The notes under the pieces: model-generated
Database searches by the model: none
What the model was told of the DNA's origin: nothing
The model's input: the letters and a program-made list of their open reading frames with translations, nothing else
NCBI RefSeq assembly: GCF_014253075.1
Contig: NZ_JACLZJ010000009.1
Coordinates: 1 to 64,000, forward strand
Length of the DNA stretch: 64,000 nt
Reading direction: 5' to 3'
Source of the DNA: Ochrobactrum sp. CM-21-5
Lineage (GTDB): Bacteria > Pseudomonadota > Alphaproteobacteria > Rhizobiales > Rhizobiaceae
In this document: positions 10,457 through 19,341 of the stretch, in pieces
Layout of the letters: the number at the start of each line of letters is the position of its first letter
Position numbering within the stretch: the stretch's first letter is position 1
Program-made: the position numbers and the translations under genes

Positions 10457-11902
10457 ATGGACCAGAAGAAGGCGCAGGACGTTCCGCTGGCGGCGCTGCG
10501 GCATCTCCCCTCGGTTGATGCTGTCTTGCAAATGCAGTCAGTCCTTTCTGCCATGGAACGGTTCGGGCGTCCGGCTGTGACGGATATGGCGCGTCAGGTG
10601 CTGAACGAAGCACGAAAGGCGATGAAGAACGGTAGCGGGCTTATGTCGCCCGAGCAGATTGTCGAACGCATGGTCCGGTTGCTGGAGGCTGCGGCGCAAC
10701 CAAGCTTGCGTCCACTGTATAATCTCACCGGGACGGTGTTACACACCAATCTTGGCCGGGCCGTTCTGGCCGAAGAGGCCATTGAAGCAGCAACGTTGGC
10801 CATGCGTGAGGCCGTGGCGCTGGAATACGATCTTGCAACGGGCAAACGCGGCGAACGTGACGACCATTTGCGTGCGCTGGTTTGTGAACTGACTGGCGCG
10901 GAAGACGCCACAATCGTCAACAACAACGCTGCTGCTGTCCTGCTGGTTCTGAACAGCCTTGCGGCGGGCAGGGAGGCAGTTGTTTCTCGCGGCGAGTTGA
11001 TCGAGATCGGCGGCGCTTTTCGAATGCCGGACATCATGACCCGCGCCGGAACAAGGCTTGTGGAGGTCGGCACCACGAACCGCACGCATCCGCGGGATTA
11101 TGTTGATGCGATCAACGAGAACACGGGGCTGGTGTTGAAGGTCCACACGTCCAATTACCGCATCGAGGGGTTTACGCGTGAGGTCGGTGCTGCGGAACTG
11201 GCGGGAATCGCACGCGACAAGGGCGTCGCGCTGGTGAACGATCTTGGCTCCGGCACCTTGGTCGCCCTGACTGCTTTCGGGCTGGCGCATGAGCCGACCG
11301 TGCGGGAAGCTGTTATGGAAGGCGCGGATATAGTGACATTTTCCGGTGACAAGCTTCTGGGCGGTCCGCAGACCGGGTTCATTGTCGGTCGCAGGGAACT
11401 GATCGCGAAGATCAACAAGAACCCCATGAAGCGTGCGCTCAGGGTGGACAAGATCAGGCTTGCGGCGCTGGAGGCCACGTTGAAACTTTATCGCAATCCC
11501 GAACGGCTGGCCGAGCATCTGCCGACCCTCCGGTATTTATCGCGGACGGCAGACAGTATCAGGGGGCAGGCTGAACGTCTTCTTCCCGTACTGGTAGAAA
11601 TTCTGGGTACTGATTTCGATATCGGCGTCACCGACTGCCAAAGCCAGATCGGGTCTGGCGCCTTGCCGCTCTCGACCATTGCCAGTGCCGGTCTGGCGAT
11701 CAGCCCCAGGGATAGCAGCGGTGCGGCTCTTTCCCGTTTGGCGGCGGGGCTGCGGCAATTGTCGGTGCCGGTTATCGGCCGGATCGAACACGGTGCTTTG
11801 ATCCTTGATCTGCGATGCCTGGAAAACGAAGAGAGCTTCGTGGAGAATTTGGCGTGTCTTTCCGCATGCATGAGAAAATCCGACCATGATACGCCTTGCT
11901 GA
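10457..11902 (+). CDS. selA: L-seryl-tRNA(Sec) selenium transferase
   Basis: 481 residues. This PLP enzyme converts Ser-tRNA(Sec) to Sec-tRNA(Sec) using selenophosphate. The start at 10457 (MDQKKAQD) lies 7 bp after the fdhE stop. The PLP-lysine motif is visible as FSGDKLLGGPQTG, and the HTNLGRA and NNNAAAVLLVLN motifs are typical of SelA. It overlaps the next gene by 17 bp. Confidence 0.95.
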   Translation: MDQKKAQDVPLAALRHLPSVDAVLQMQSVLSAMERFGRPAVTDMARQVLNEARKAMKNGSGLMSPEQIVERMVRLLEAAAQPSLRPLYNLTGTVLHTNLGRAVLAEEAIEAATLAMREAVALEYDLATGKRGERDDHLRALVCELTGAEDATIVNNNAAAVLLVLNSLAAGREAVVSRGELIEIGGAFRMPDIMTRAGTRLVEVGTTNRTHPRDYVDAINENTGLVLKVHTSNYRIEGFTREVGAAELAGIARDKGVALVNDLGSGTLVALTAFGLAHEPTVREAVMEGADIVTFSGDKLLGGPQTGFIVGRRELIAKINKNPMKRALRVDKIRLAALEATLKLYRNPERLAEHLPTLRYLSRTADSIRGQAERLLPVLVEILGTDFDIGVTDCQSQIGSGALPLSTIASAGLAISPRDSSGAALSRLAAGLRQLSVPVIGRIEHGALILDLRCLENEESFVENLACLSACMRKSDHDTPC

Positions 11903-12662
11903 CTGGTTCACCCGCAGACGCAAGGAGAATGCGACCGCGCAGGTCATGTGCAAAGCCCTCGATGCGGCAAGAGCGGGTGATTATCCTGTGGCGCTATCCA
12001 TCTGGGAGCCGCTTGCACGCATGGGTCACGCCCGTGCACAAAGCAATATCGGCGCTTGTTTTGCCGGCGGGTTGGGAGTGACGCAGGATGCGGCTCTTGC
12101 CCGTCGCTGGCTGACATTGGCGGCGCAGGCAGGTGATCCATCCGGCCAGCGCAATCTGGCGTCGCTTCTTTTCAAGGGGGAAGACGCCGAACCGGATTAT
12201 CCAGAAGCTGCAAGGCTTTACAGGCTGGCGGCCGAACAGGGCGACCCACAGGCACAGGATATGCTGAGCTGGATGCTGATTGAGGGTGACACTGTTTCCG
12301 CCGATCCGGTCGAGGCACGACAATGGGCCTTAAAGGCCGCTGAAAACGGCGTTGCTGCCGCCATGACCCGTCTGGGCATGATTCATCACAATGCGCTCGG
12401 TGTGCCGCGCGACGCAGGACAAGCTGTGTTCTGGTGGCGCAAAGGTACGATGGCTGGCGATGCTGATGGCGAGGCGATGCTGGGTGCTGCTTTGCATATG
12501 GGAATGGGGACGCCCCGCGACCCGGTTGCAGCTTATGTCCATCTGGTGCAGGCGCAAAATGGTGGCAGCGCGCTGGCAGCACCCTTTATCCATGACGCGC
12601 ATGATGCGTTGGACGAAGAGCAACGCCATGAGGCCGAAACACGGCTGGCCGGTGCGTCATGA
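11886..12662 (+). CDS. Sel1-like tetratricopeptide repeat protein
   Basis: 258 residues made of SLR repeats: motifs such as [47 protein letters not shown] and [20 protein letters not shown] recur about every 36 residues. SLR proteins act as scaffolds. It overlaps selA (17 bp) and selB (4 bp), so it is an integral operon member. No role for such a protein in Sec decoding is known to me. The name Sel1 is unrelated to selenium. Confidence 0.85.
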   Translation: MIRLADWFTRRRKENATAQVMCKALDAARAGDYPVALSIWEPLARMGHARAQSNIGACFAGGLGVTQDAALARRWLTLAAQAGDPSGQRNLASLLFKGEDAEPDYPEAARLYRLAAEQGDPQAQDMLSWMLIEGDTVSADPVEARQWALKAAENGVAAAMTRLGMIHHNALGVPRDAGQAVFWWRKGTMAGDADGEAMLGAALHMGMGTPRDPVAAYVHLVQAQNGGSALAAPFIHDAHDALDEEQRHEAETRLAGAS

Positions 12663-14611
12663 TTATCGGTACGGCGGGCCATATCGACCACGGCAAGACC
12701 TCGCTGGTGCGGGCGCTGACAGATATCGATACCGACCGCCTGAAGCAGGAAAAAGAGCGCGGCATATCCATTGAGCTGGGCTTTGCCTATATGTCTGCGC
12801 CGGGTGGCGGAGACGAGATCCTGGGCTTTGTCGACGTGCCTGGGCATGAAAAGTTCATTCACACCATGCTGGCGGGTGCTGCCAGCATCGATTTCGTCAT
12901 GCTGGTGGTCGCCGCTGATGATGGTGTCATGCCGCAGACCTGCGAGCATCTGGCAATTATCGATCTGCTTGGCATTCGTCGGGGTGTCGCGGTCATCACC
13001 AAGAGCGATCTCGTGACAGCGGAACGGCTTGCCGAGGTGGAAACCGGCATCCGCAATGAATTGAGCACGACGGGCCTTGCGGACATACCGGTGATGTGTG
13101 TTTCCACGCAGACCGGTACCGGCCTCGAAGCGCTGCAAGAGGTTTTGACGCAGGCGGCACGTGGTTTCGAGCATCGTCGCGTTGCCGGTCGGTTTCGACT
13201 TGCTGTCGATCGTTCATTCACCATTCAGGGGGTTGGCACCGTGGTTACTGGCACGGTGCTTTCCGGCAAGGTGCGAGTTGGCGATCAGCTGACGGTCAGC
13301 CCGTCTGGCAGGGCGGTCCGGGTCCGTTCACTGCGTGCGCAAAACCGCGAGAGCGAATCGGGACAGGCAGGCGATCGTTGTGCGCTCAATCTTGCGGGTG
13401 ATGGGTTGTCGAAAGAGGCAATTCACCGGGGCGATATGGTGCTTTCACCGGGTCTGCATGCGCCCGCCAATCGGATAGACGCCACCTTGCGTATCTTGCC
13501 CACTGAACGAAAGCCGGTTGGACAATGGTTTCCGGTGCGTCTGCATCATGCTTCGTCCGAAACCGGTGCGCGTATTGTCCTGCTTGGAGATGAGGACTTG
13601 CAACCGGGGAAAGAGGCCCCGGTGCAACTGGTGCTGGACAGGTCTATTGCTGCGGCCGTGGGCGACCGTTTTGTCATCCGTGACGTGTCGGCCCAACGCA
13701 CCATCGGGGGCGGCTATTTTCTGGATTTGCGCGGCTTCCAGCGCAAACGCCGCAGCCCGGAGCGGCAGTCGCAACTCAAAGCCAACGCTATCGCCGAACC
13801 GGTGGACGCGGCCCGGGCCTTGCTTGGCATCGCGCCTTATTATCTCGATGTGACGACATTTAGCTGCGACCGCGCCTTGACTGAAAATACGGAAGTGCTG
13901 ATCGATGCGCTGAACGCTGTTTCCCTGTCTCACGGCGCATCGACGCTGCTGATGCTGCCGGAACACTGGCAGATATTCCGTTCTGCTCTTCTGGAACGGT
14001 TGGCGCTGTTTCACGGCGACAATCCCGATCTTACCGGCATGGGTGTGGAACGGCTGCGAATGGTCCTGGAACCGCGTCTGCCTGCGCTCGCTTTCCGCGC
14101 CGCGTTACAGCGGTTGATCGGTGAAGGTCAGGTGGTGCTTGACGGCGCGTGGCTGCGGCTGGCCAGCCATGAAGTCACGATGAGCGATACGGATGATGTG
14201 CTATGGCAAAAAATTATGCCCTTGCTCGGAGGAGAAGCGCGCTTTCGCCCACCACGCGTGCGCGATATTGCCGGTCTTCTCGATGAGCATGAAGAGGATA
14301 TCAGGAAGCTTTTGAAGCTGACGGGACGGTTGGGCCGTGTGCATGAAGTGGCGCATGACCATTTTTTCTTGCGCGACACGATTGCTGAAATGGTAGGCGT
14401 TCTGGAGGATATGGATGTGGCTTTCGACAGAGGCTGGTTTGTCGCGGCACGTTTTCGCGACCGTATCGATAGTGGCCGCAAGGTTGCGATCCAGATATTG
14501 GAATTTTTCGACCGCAACAGCGTCACAGTGCGGCGTGGAGACATGCGCAGGCTTAATCGCCGCAAGCTGGACTTGTTCGGCAATTTTGCGCAGGTTAAGA
14601 CAATGATGTGA
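12659..14611 (+). CDS. selB: Selenocysteine-specific translation elongation factor
   Basis: 650 residues. SelB brings Sec-tRNA to UGA codons by binding the SECIS hairpin. The GTPase domain is clear: G1 [14 protein letters not shown]3 [13 protein letters not shown] and G4 TKSD, with the [12 protein letters not shown] switch. The C-terminal half has the winged-helix repeats that bind SECIS ([18 protein letters not shown] near the end). The start overlaps the preceding stop (ATGA); tRNA-Sec follows 5 bp after the stop. Confidence 0.96.
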   Translation: MIIGTAGHIDHGKTSLVRALTDIDTDRLKQEKERGISIELGFAYMSAPGGGDEILGFVDVPGHEKFIHTMLAGAASIDFVMLVVAADDGVMPQTCEHLAIIDLLGIRRGVAVITKSDLVTAERLAEVETGIRNELSTTGLADIPVMCVSTQTGTGLEALQEVLTQAARGFEHRRVAGRFRLAVDRSFTIQGVGTVVTGTVLSGKVRVGDQLTVSPSGRAVRVRSLRAQNRESESGQAGDRCALNLAGDGLSKEAIHRGDMVLSPGLHAPANRIDATLRILPTERKPVGQWFPVRLHHASSETGARIVLLGDEDLQPGKEAPVQLVLDRSIAAAVGDRFVIRDVSAQRTIGGGYFLDLRGFQRKRRSPERQSQLKANAIAEPVDAARALLGIAPYYLDVTTFSCDRALTENTEVLIDALNAVSLSHGASTLLMLPEHWQIFRSALLERLALFHGDNPDLTGMGVERLRMVLEPRLPALAFRAALQRLIGEGQVVLDGAWLRLASHEVTMSDTDDVLWQKIMPLLGGEARFRPPRVRDIAGLLDEHEEDIRKLLKLTGRLGRVHEVAHDHFFLRDTIAEMVGVLEDMDVAFDRGWFVAARFRDRIDSGRKVAIQILEFFDRNSVTVRRGDMRRLNRRKLDLFGNFAQVKTMM

Positions 14612-14616
14612 CTTCA

Positions 14617-14712
14617 GGAAGAGACACGTCCCTGGTGGGGCGTCCGGACTTCAAATCCGGGAGGGGCCGATAGACGGTCTTTGGTGGGTTCGACTCCCAT
14701 TCTCTTCCGCCA
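14617..14712 (+). tRNA. selC: tRNA-Sec (UCA)
   Basis: 96 nt including encoded CCA. The acceptor stem is GGAAGAG/CTCTTCC, the anticodon loop CTTCAAA holds TCA, and the long variable arm typical of tRNA-Sec is present. It is the last gene of the Sec operon. The sequence immediately after it switches to phage genes, so its 3' end is the likely integration site of the prophage (inference; the right junction is outside the window). Confidence 0.95.
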
Positions 14713-14778
14713 AGTATATTGATTTTATTATGTTTTTTAGAATAATTTATCGGATGCCATAACCTTCAATGGCGCTGT

Positions 14779-14803
14779 GGGCGGCAATTTTATGCCGCCC
14801 TTT
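14779..14803 (+). terminator. Intrinsic terminator downstream of tRNA-Sec
   Basis: GGGCGGCA (14779-14786) and TGCCGCCC (14793-14800) form an 8-bp stem with a 6-nt loop, followed by TTT. It can end plus-strand transcription of the Sec operon and overlaps the 3' end of the AlpA-like gene on the other strand. Confidence 0.6.
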
Positions 14804-15002
14804 CCCCTATTCGTGAATCAATCCATGCCTCTACCTCTGCGCGGACATAGGCAATTCGCTTGACGCCGATCTTGACCGGGCATGGGAATTTCCCTTCCTT
14901 CGCCATCATGGCTAACAAGACACGGGACATAGTCGTGGCTTCTGACGCCTCTTTCGGTGACATGAGGCGGGGCCTGTTATCATTTGCAATTTCAGATTTC
15001 AT
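14790..15002 (-). CDS. AlpA/excisionase-like DNA-binding protein
   Basis: 70 residues. Helix-turn-helix of the AlpA/MerR type: RLMSPKEASEATTMSRVLLAMMAKEGKFPCPVKIG-VKRIAYVRAEVEAWIDSR. The start at 15002 is set by GGGAGTGAGG just upstream. As the gene next to the tRNA-Sec junction it is a candidate excision or regulatory factor of the prophage. It is the last gene of the left operon. Confidence 0.8.
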   Translation of the reverse strand: MKSEIANDNRPRLMSPKEASEATTMSRVLLAMMAKEGKFPCPVKIGVKRIAYVRAEVEAWIDSRIGERAA

Positions 15003-15004
15003 CC

Positions 15005-15253
15005 TCACTCCCTTTCCCGCAGTGCGGTGCGGCCATGAATTGCATATTTCGACGCGATTGAAAGGCACATATGAGCCAACCAGCTCAGCTTGATTTGGTC
15101 GCCGCTTGTTATGATGACGTGCCAGCGGCCCGTTGGTATGTTTCGGCATAGATGCAGCCTACCTATATCCGCAAACCTTTTGGCGACCTCATCGGTGAAT
15201 GCAACATTCCCATAAATGACGTTTCGTATAACGGCGCGATCTAGACGGCTCAT
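15005..15253 (-). CDS. Hypothetical phage protein
   Basis: 82 residues, not recognised. The start follows GGTGGGGA and overlaps the stop of the upstream gene (ATGA), so it is embedded in the left operon. Basic, with a hydrophobic stretch near residues 55-66 that is too weak to call a membrane helix. Confidence 0.6.
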   Translation of the reverse strand: MSRLDRAVIRNVIYGNVAFTDEVAKRFADIGRLHLCRNIPTGRWHVIITSGDQIKLSWLAHMCLSIASKYAIHGRTALRERE

Positions 15254-15420
15254 TCCCCACCGCCTTTCAGGGTTTGGCGACTGGCAGAACGAAGCATGTC
15301 AACAACTCCCTGTTTCCGTTTCTCGTTCTCGCGTTTCATGGCTTCGGCTACCTTTTCAAAGGTCGGTTCTGCCATGACGCGGCGCAGAATTTCCTTGTCT
15401 GTTTCCGCTGTCAGCTTCAT
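15250..15420 (-). CDS. Small hypothetical phage protein
   Basis: 56 residues ([19 protein letters not shown]..., ending LKGGGE). Highly charged and largely helical; not recognised. Overlaps both neighbours by the 4-bp ATGA arrangement, which supports it as a real gene. Confidence 0.6.
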   Translation of the reverse strand: MKLTAETDKEILRRVMAEPTFEKVAEAMKRENEKRKQGVVDMLRSASRQTLKGGGE

Positions 15421-15683
15421 TCGGTACCGCCTTTCAGGGCTTGGCGACCGGGACGGAATGAATATCCAACCTTGGTTAGACAGCCTTTGTCATTTTCCCC
15501 GAAGTAGATAATCTGCGCTCCACCCCACCACATTTGATCGCGGAGTTGCGGCTCTGTCTCGGCGGGTTCGGCATAAACACAAACCTCATCGTCGTGGCGA
15601 TCCATGACATGGTAGCGAATAACCTGCTTTCCGCTTTCCAACGTGACAGGCATTTTCTCGATAATGTGACCGCCGCCGCTCAT
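15417..15683 (-). CDS. Hypothetical phage protein
   Basis: 88 residues from the ATG at 15683 ([10 protein letters not shown]). Probably beta-rich ([30 protein letters not shown]); function unknown. Coupled by ATGA overlaps at both ends. Confidence 0.6.
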   Translation of the reverse strand: MSGGGHIIEKMPVTLESGKQVIRYHVMDRHDDEVCVYAEPAETEPQLRDQMWWGGAQIIYFGENDKGCLTKVGYSFRPGRQALKGGTE

Positions 15684-15922
15684 TCGCTCTGCTCCCCTAG
15701 TGCGGATGCGTTTAGCATTGCGCGCCAAGTTTCTGCTGCGTGATACCAAGCTAAATCATGCTTGACCGACTGCACCATTGGTTGTGTCGGCTCCTGTATA
15801 GCGGCGAGGATGGTGGATAGGATGCGATCCGCCGTATTGAATGGGATTGTTGCTAACCCACGAGCGCAATCCTCGTGGATGATGTGAGCAATTTCATCTC
15901 GCAATGCTTCCTTACTCGCCAT
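15680..15922 (-). CDS. Hypothetical phage protein
   Basis: 80 residues ([19 protein letters not shown]...). Helical; small phage proteins of this type ([14 protein letters not shown]) are common but uncharacterised. Overlaps the next gene by ATGA. Confidence 0.55.
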   Translation of the reverse strand: MASKEALRDEIAHIIHEDCARGLATIPFNTADRILSTILAAIQEPTQPMVQSVKHDLAWYHAAETWRAMLNASALGEQSE

Positions 15923-16169
15923 GGCTGGCCTCTTTCTTGCGCAAATCTCTCGGCTTGAATTCGTCTGTGATGTAACCGTCATGCAGAAGGGTGATGCATG
16001 GCTCAAGGCGATCAGAGCCGTAAACCCGTCGCAGTTCGATCCCGATAATCACGCCTTCGAAGCTGTCAAAATCATCCGTCTCATAGCAGATGACTTCATC
16101 ACCAATGTCGAAGCTAAGAAGCTCAGGAATATCGATAAGCTTGTTCTCATTCGTCAATGAAAGGCTCAT
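15912..16169 (-). CDS. Hypothetical acidic phage protein
   Basis: 85 residues. A beta-rich core ([30 protein letters not shown] is SH3/Tudor-like in pattern) ends in a basic tail. Overlaps the downstream gene by 11 bp. No family assigned. Confidence 0.6.
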   Translation of the reverse strand: MSLSLTNENKLIDIPELLSFDIGDEVICYETDDFDSFEGVIIGIELRRVYGSDRLEPCITLLHDGYITDEFKPRDLRKKEASHGE

Positions 16170-16170
16170 G

Positions 16171-16467
16171 TCAGTATCCAGCCTCCATCGCTGCGAATAT
16201 GTGGTAGCGAGCTTGGTCCAAGTCGCGCTCTTGTTCTTCGATAATCGCTTCGAAGCGTCGAATTATCTTGGCAACATCGCCGGGAAATTCGAATGAGCCG
16301 GTTTTGGGATCGCGGTATTTGTCGACAAGTGCGTGGTCCGCTTCTGTGCGATCAGCAAGTTTGGCTTCCATGGCCAGAATTTGCGAAGCGCTGTAGTTCT
16401 TGCCGTTGATCTGGATGCCGTCGATTTCAGCCTGCACCCATCCCTGATAGAGCGCATAAACTTTCAT
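16171..16467 (-). CDS. Hypothetical phage protein
   Basis: 98 residues, mostly helical with a C-terminal coiled-coil-like segment (DVAKIIRRFEAIIEEQERDLDQAR). Not recognised. The start overlaps the stop of the upstream gene. Confidence 0.6.
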   Translation of the reverse strand: MKVYALYQGWVQAEIDGIQINGKNYSASQILAMEAKLADRTEADHALVDKYRDPKTGSFEFPGDVAKIIRRFEAIIEEQERDLDQARYHIFAAMEAGY

Positions 16468-16622
16468 TCTTCCTCTCCATAAGCTTCATCGGCGTGAACG
16501 ATGCGTTCGTATTCCTCGCCAGTTGCGTCAACACGGACAGTTTGGCTCACCCGACCGTCAAGCGTGTCGGCTTGTTCAAGTATCGTGTGGCCGTTAGGAA
16601 GGCGGTCAGGATGGCGGTTCAT
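16464..16622 (-). CDS. Small hypothetical phage protein
   Basis: 52 residues from the ATG at 16622 (MNRHPDRLPNG), acidic C-terminus. Coupled to neighbours by ATGA overlaps at both ends. Unknown function. Confidence 0.5.
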   Translation of the reverse strand: MNRHPDRLPNGHTILEQADTLDGRVSQTVRVDATGEEYERIVHADEAYGEEE

Positions 16623-16804
16623 AGCTTGCGGGCCTCCTTTGCGCGCAAGAGGGCGATGCCGTAGGCGATCACCGGGCAAAATTTCACGAGTTCAGTTAGC
16701 TCATCGCCAGTGAAAGACTTCGCGCACCGTTCGAATGTGGCGGTCACCGCATCCACTTCCCTATCAGGCCCTTCCAGCTTGGATAGTCTGTCAATGAGGG
16801 TCAT
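16619..16804 (-). CDS. Small hypothetical phage protein
   Basis: 61 residues (MTLIDRLSKLEGPDREVDAV...). Helical; not recognised. ATGA overlaps at both ends. Confidence 0.55.
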   Translation of the reverse strand: MTLIDRLSKLEGPDREVDAVTATFERCAKSFTGDELTELVKFCPVIAYGIALLRAKEARKL

Positions 16805-17061
16805 GATGCGTAGCTCACAATCAGGTGGTAATCACCGAGGACAAAGGTAACGGTTCCGTGGAAGTCGTCGCCGGTAAAGCCGCCGCCGTTCTGATTAACC
16901 CATTCGTGCTTTATCCCTTTGATTTCCGGGCCTTCGTAATCCTGACATTTGCCCCTTGGTGGCTTTCCTTCATGGCGCTGCAAGAAAACATTATACGCCC
17001 CGTCAACAGAGCGGGACAGCGTATCAATTGCTTGCATTGTCTTGGATGAAAATAAGGTCAT
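16801..17061 (-). CDS. Hypothetical phage protein
   Basis: 86 residues from the ATG at 17061 (MTLFSSKTM). Glycine-rich centre (QNGGGFTGDDFHGTVTFVLGDYHLIV) suggests a small beta domain. Function unknown; part of the coupled left operon. Confidence 0.55.
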   Translation of the reverse strand: MTLFSSKTMQAIDTLSRSVDGAYNVFLQRHEGKPPRGKCQDYEGPEIKGIKHEWVNQNGGGFTGDDFHGTVTFVLGDYHLIVSYAS

Positions 17062-17711
17062 GGCTTGTCCTCCAAGGCGGCACGGGCTTTGTACATAGAT
17101 TTCCAAAGTGCGTTACGCTCTGGTTTTCCGTCATATGAGCCGCGCATCTCGCCACCAGTCTGGTATCTGTAGTATTCTGATATTGCTTCGTGCGTCGCTT
17201 CCAACGCCTTCCTTGCCGCCGCGAGTCGGGTTTCGAGGGCTTTGGCGCGGTTATAATGGTGCAAGGTGCTTTCATTATCGAGTTCACGCTGTTTATCTAA
17301 CGTCTCGGACAACTCCTTCACCCGCGCAGTCAGCGCCGCGTTGTCGGCTTTCAGATCGTCCCGCTCTTTACGCATCGGATGAGAGGTTGTGCCGTCTGAA
17401 TGTGTGATGACACCGGCATCCATCGCTTTCTTGTACCAGCGCTCCGTTTTCGCCCGTTCCGCCGCCAATAGCTCCTTAGCCTGGTCAGCGCGAACATATG
17501 CACCCCCGCCCATTTCAACGATGCCGTTGCCAAAGATGCTCAGATCGTACCGCACCAGTCCCGTATCTGTAGCGGCAGGCGCGGGGCGGTGGCATAGATC
17601 AGCGCGGATATACTCGGTCACATGAGAGCCCACTTCTGCCAGTTCGCTTTCTTCATAAAAGTAAGGGCAGTCGTCTTGTTCAATCCAGATACGTTCTGGT
17701 GTGTCAGCCAT
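17058..17711 (-). CDS. Hypothetical phage protein with coiled coil
   Basis: 217 residues. The N-terminus (PERIWIEQDD, TEYIRADL) resembles a module seen at the start of many uncharacterised phage proteins. A long coiled coil (about residues 112-175) follows. Coupled to both neighbours. Confidence 0.65.
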   Translation of the reverse strand: MADTPERIWIEQDDCPYFYEESELAEVGSHVTEYIRADLCHRPAPAATDTGLVRYDLSIFGNGIVEMGGGAYVRADQAKELLAAERAKTERWYKKAMDAGVITHSDGTTSHPMRKERDDLKADNAALTARVKELSETLDKQRELDNESTLHHYNRAKALETRLAAARKALEATHEAISEYYRYQTGGEMRGSYDGKPERNALWKSMYKARAALEDKP

Positions 17712-17931
17712 TGCTGTCCTCCATGGTCAGGCCATACCACCAGCCGTAAAGGCACCATTCGTCATAGCCGGTGCGGATGCCGGGGACGGCGGAATACCAT
17801 CGATCAAGTTTCCACATGTCGTAGGCGTATTTGAAACGCTTGATGACAGGGACGCGATATAGAAACGGGCGCGGCGGAAGGTGATAGTCACCGATTGCGC
17901 CCTGCGCGCGCCACCCATAGTGATCATCCAT
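17704..17931 (-). CDS. Small Tyr/Trp-rich hypothetical phage protein
   Basis: 75 residues from the ATG at 17931 (MDDHYGWRAQG). Unusually rich in Trp and Tyr (WKLDRWYSAVPG, WCLYGWWYG). No family recognised. Overlaps the methyltransferase gene by 8 bp. Confidence 0.55.
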   Translation of the reverse strand: MDDHYGWRAQGAIGDYHLPPRPFLYRVPVIKRFKYAYDMWKLDRWYSAVPGIRTGYDEWCLYGWWYGLTMEDSNG

Positions 17932-18463
17932 GGCGGTCGCCTCCTGTCGGGCGGGTGGCTTCCGGCTCCAAAATGAAGCAAGCGATATGCCTGCCCGTGC
18001 CTTTGCCGGTGGATCCATCTTCTGTTGCCAGCCACTTCACATCGCCAAGGTTGCGAACCTCAGCGCCAGCGGCCAGAAGCATCAGAACCCATTTATCAAT
18101 CGGATAGACCAGAACAACGCGCTTGCCTTTCTGCTGCTCGGCAATAGCCTTGCGCGCCCATGCGGTCGGGCCTTTCTTCTTGCCTTCATGAATGATGGAT
18201 CCGAATGGCGGATTGACGTAGTTCGATATACCCCACTCGCAAGTCAGGCCGTCGAAGTCATCCGGTTTTGGGTAAGGGCATGGATCGAACGTAAAGCTGA
18301 ACTCGGCGTCCAATTGGTTGTAAAGTTCTGGCGGCGTCAGCCAATAGTGCTTGCCATCGTCGCCATTGCCCTTGTGAAACTTGTTCTCGGCAGGATGCAA
18401 TCGGCTCTGGTGGCTGGTCTGCACTTCGCCAAGAATATCGGAAAGATCGAATTGCTGGTTCAT
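17924..18463 (-). CDS. Phage DNA N6-adenine methyltransferase (Dam-type)
   Basis: 179 residues from the ATG at 18463. Matches the phage N6-adenine-methyltransferase family by its YWLTPPELYNQLDAEFSFTFDPCPYP opening, catalytic NPPF motif (YVNPPFGS) and LVYPIDKW segment. It would modify phage DNA, giving protection from host restriction or altering regulation. Overlaps its neighbours in the left operon. Confidence 0.85.
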   Translation of the reverse strand: MNQQFDLSDILGEVQTSHQSRLHPAENKFHKGNGDDGKHYWLTPPELYNQLDAEFSFTFDPCPYPKPDDFDGLTCEWGISNYVNPPFGSIIHEGKKKGPTAWARKAIAEQQKGKRVVLVYPIDKWVLMLLAAGAEVRNLGDVKWLATEDGSTGKGTGRHIACFILEPEATRPTGGDRHG

Positions 18464-18948
18464 TCCGCGCCCTCCGATGGTGCAGAGGGGAGAGGACGCC
18501 AGTGGGTGGGGTGTTCTATAGTGAGGCTGTCGTAGTAATGACCATCCCAAACGTCGCGATATGTTGGCCCGCCGTCCATGTGAGGGTATAACTCATATTT
18601 TTTCCCCGCTGAGCATCGGAACGGCCATTTGCCGTCCCAACCGATGAACTCTGTCCCATCCTTCGGCGCGGTCTCAATCGGCAACCAGCCATCCGCGACC
18701 ATTTTACCGGCGTCGGCAATATGGTCCGCTACAGGCTGAGACGAGAGGGCGCGGATAGCGGCGCGAACTAATACCAGCAAGCGCATTTCCTTATTCGCGA
18801 CAAACCCAGTTTCGTCATGGTCAGCGTCGGAGAGATTATCGAAATAAGTTTCGCATAGCAGTGATGGATAGCCGACGGGGCAAGTTTCGTCCTGTTGGAT
18901 TTTGGTGCATTGGCAAGGCGCTGCGGATGGCTCAAGCGCCTCCATCAC
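18460..18948 (-). CDS. DUF551-like phage protein
   Basis: 162 residues. The C-terminal half carries the WLPIETAPKDGTEFIGWDG and HWRPLP motifs of the DUF551 family of phage and plasmid proteins (function unknown). The N-terminal half is unrecognised and has a cysteine-bearing start. ATGA-coupled. Confidence 0.65.
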   Translation of the reverse strand: MMEALEPSAAPCQCTKIQQDETCPVGYPSLLCETYFDNLSDADHDETGFVANKEMRLLVLVRAAIRALSSQPVADHIADAGKMVADGWLPIETAPKDGTEFIGWDGKWPFRCSAGKKYELYPHMDGGPTYRDVWDGHYYDSLTIEHPTHWRPLPSAPSEGAE

Positions 18949-19211
18949 ACCGCCCTCCGCAGGCGACGGCGATTGTCGTTGGCTGGATTGCGACGCTGGC
19001 GTGGAGCGCCATAGCGGAACCTAACGCCGGTAATGCGCGCCAGTTCGAAAGCCGTGTCTCGCAGCGTCTCGGCTTCAGTGTGGTAGCCAAGAGCGCGCAC
19101 GGCCTTTGAAATCGACAGGACCTGCGCGGCGGTCGTGCCTTGTTGCTGAAATTCAGCTGCGGTCAGGATGGGTGCCATAACGGCGTGCGTCGTCGATACA
19201 TGTCTGTGCAT
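18945..19211 (-). CDS. Hypothetical phage protein behind a CACGAGGAGA leader
   Basis: 88 residues from the ATG at 19211, chosen because CACGAGGAGA sits at 19217-19226 (minus strand). Basic Arg-rich C-terminus (RQRRNPANDNRRRLRRAV). First gene of the lower coupled block. The 130 bp between it and the IS110-like gene hold two hairpins. Confidence 0.6.
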   Translation of the reverse strand: MHRHVSTTHAVMAPILTAAEFQQQGTTAAQVLSISKAVRALGYHTEAETLRDTAFELARITGVRFRYGAPRQRRNPANDNRRRLRRAV

Positions 19212-19284
19212 GTCATTCTCCTCGTGTTTGGTGGGTGGTGATAGGTGTGCGCCGTGTTGCGGGGCAACAGGGCGCAGAAAAAGG

Positions 19285-19332
19285 TAGGCGGGCGAAGGAG
19301 GAAAGGTGTTCGTTTTCATCGAGGCCCGCCTA
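19285..19332 (-). repeat. 30-nt-loop hairpin, isolated left copy
   Basis: TAGGCGGGC (19285-19293) pairs with GCCCGCCTA (19324-19332) around exactly 30 nt. Read on the minus strand the loop starts with C and has a core ACGAACACC at the place where the other copies have CGNAANCCA. It follows the IS110-like gene on the transcribed strand. See the array entries at 20335 and 21114. Confidence 0.7.
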
Positions 19333-19341
19333 GGCGTCAGC

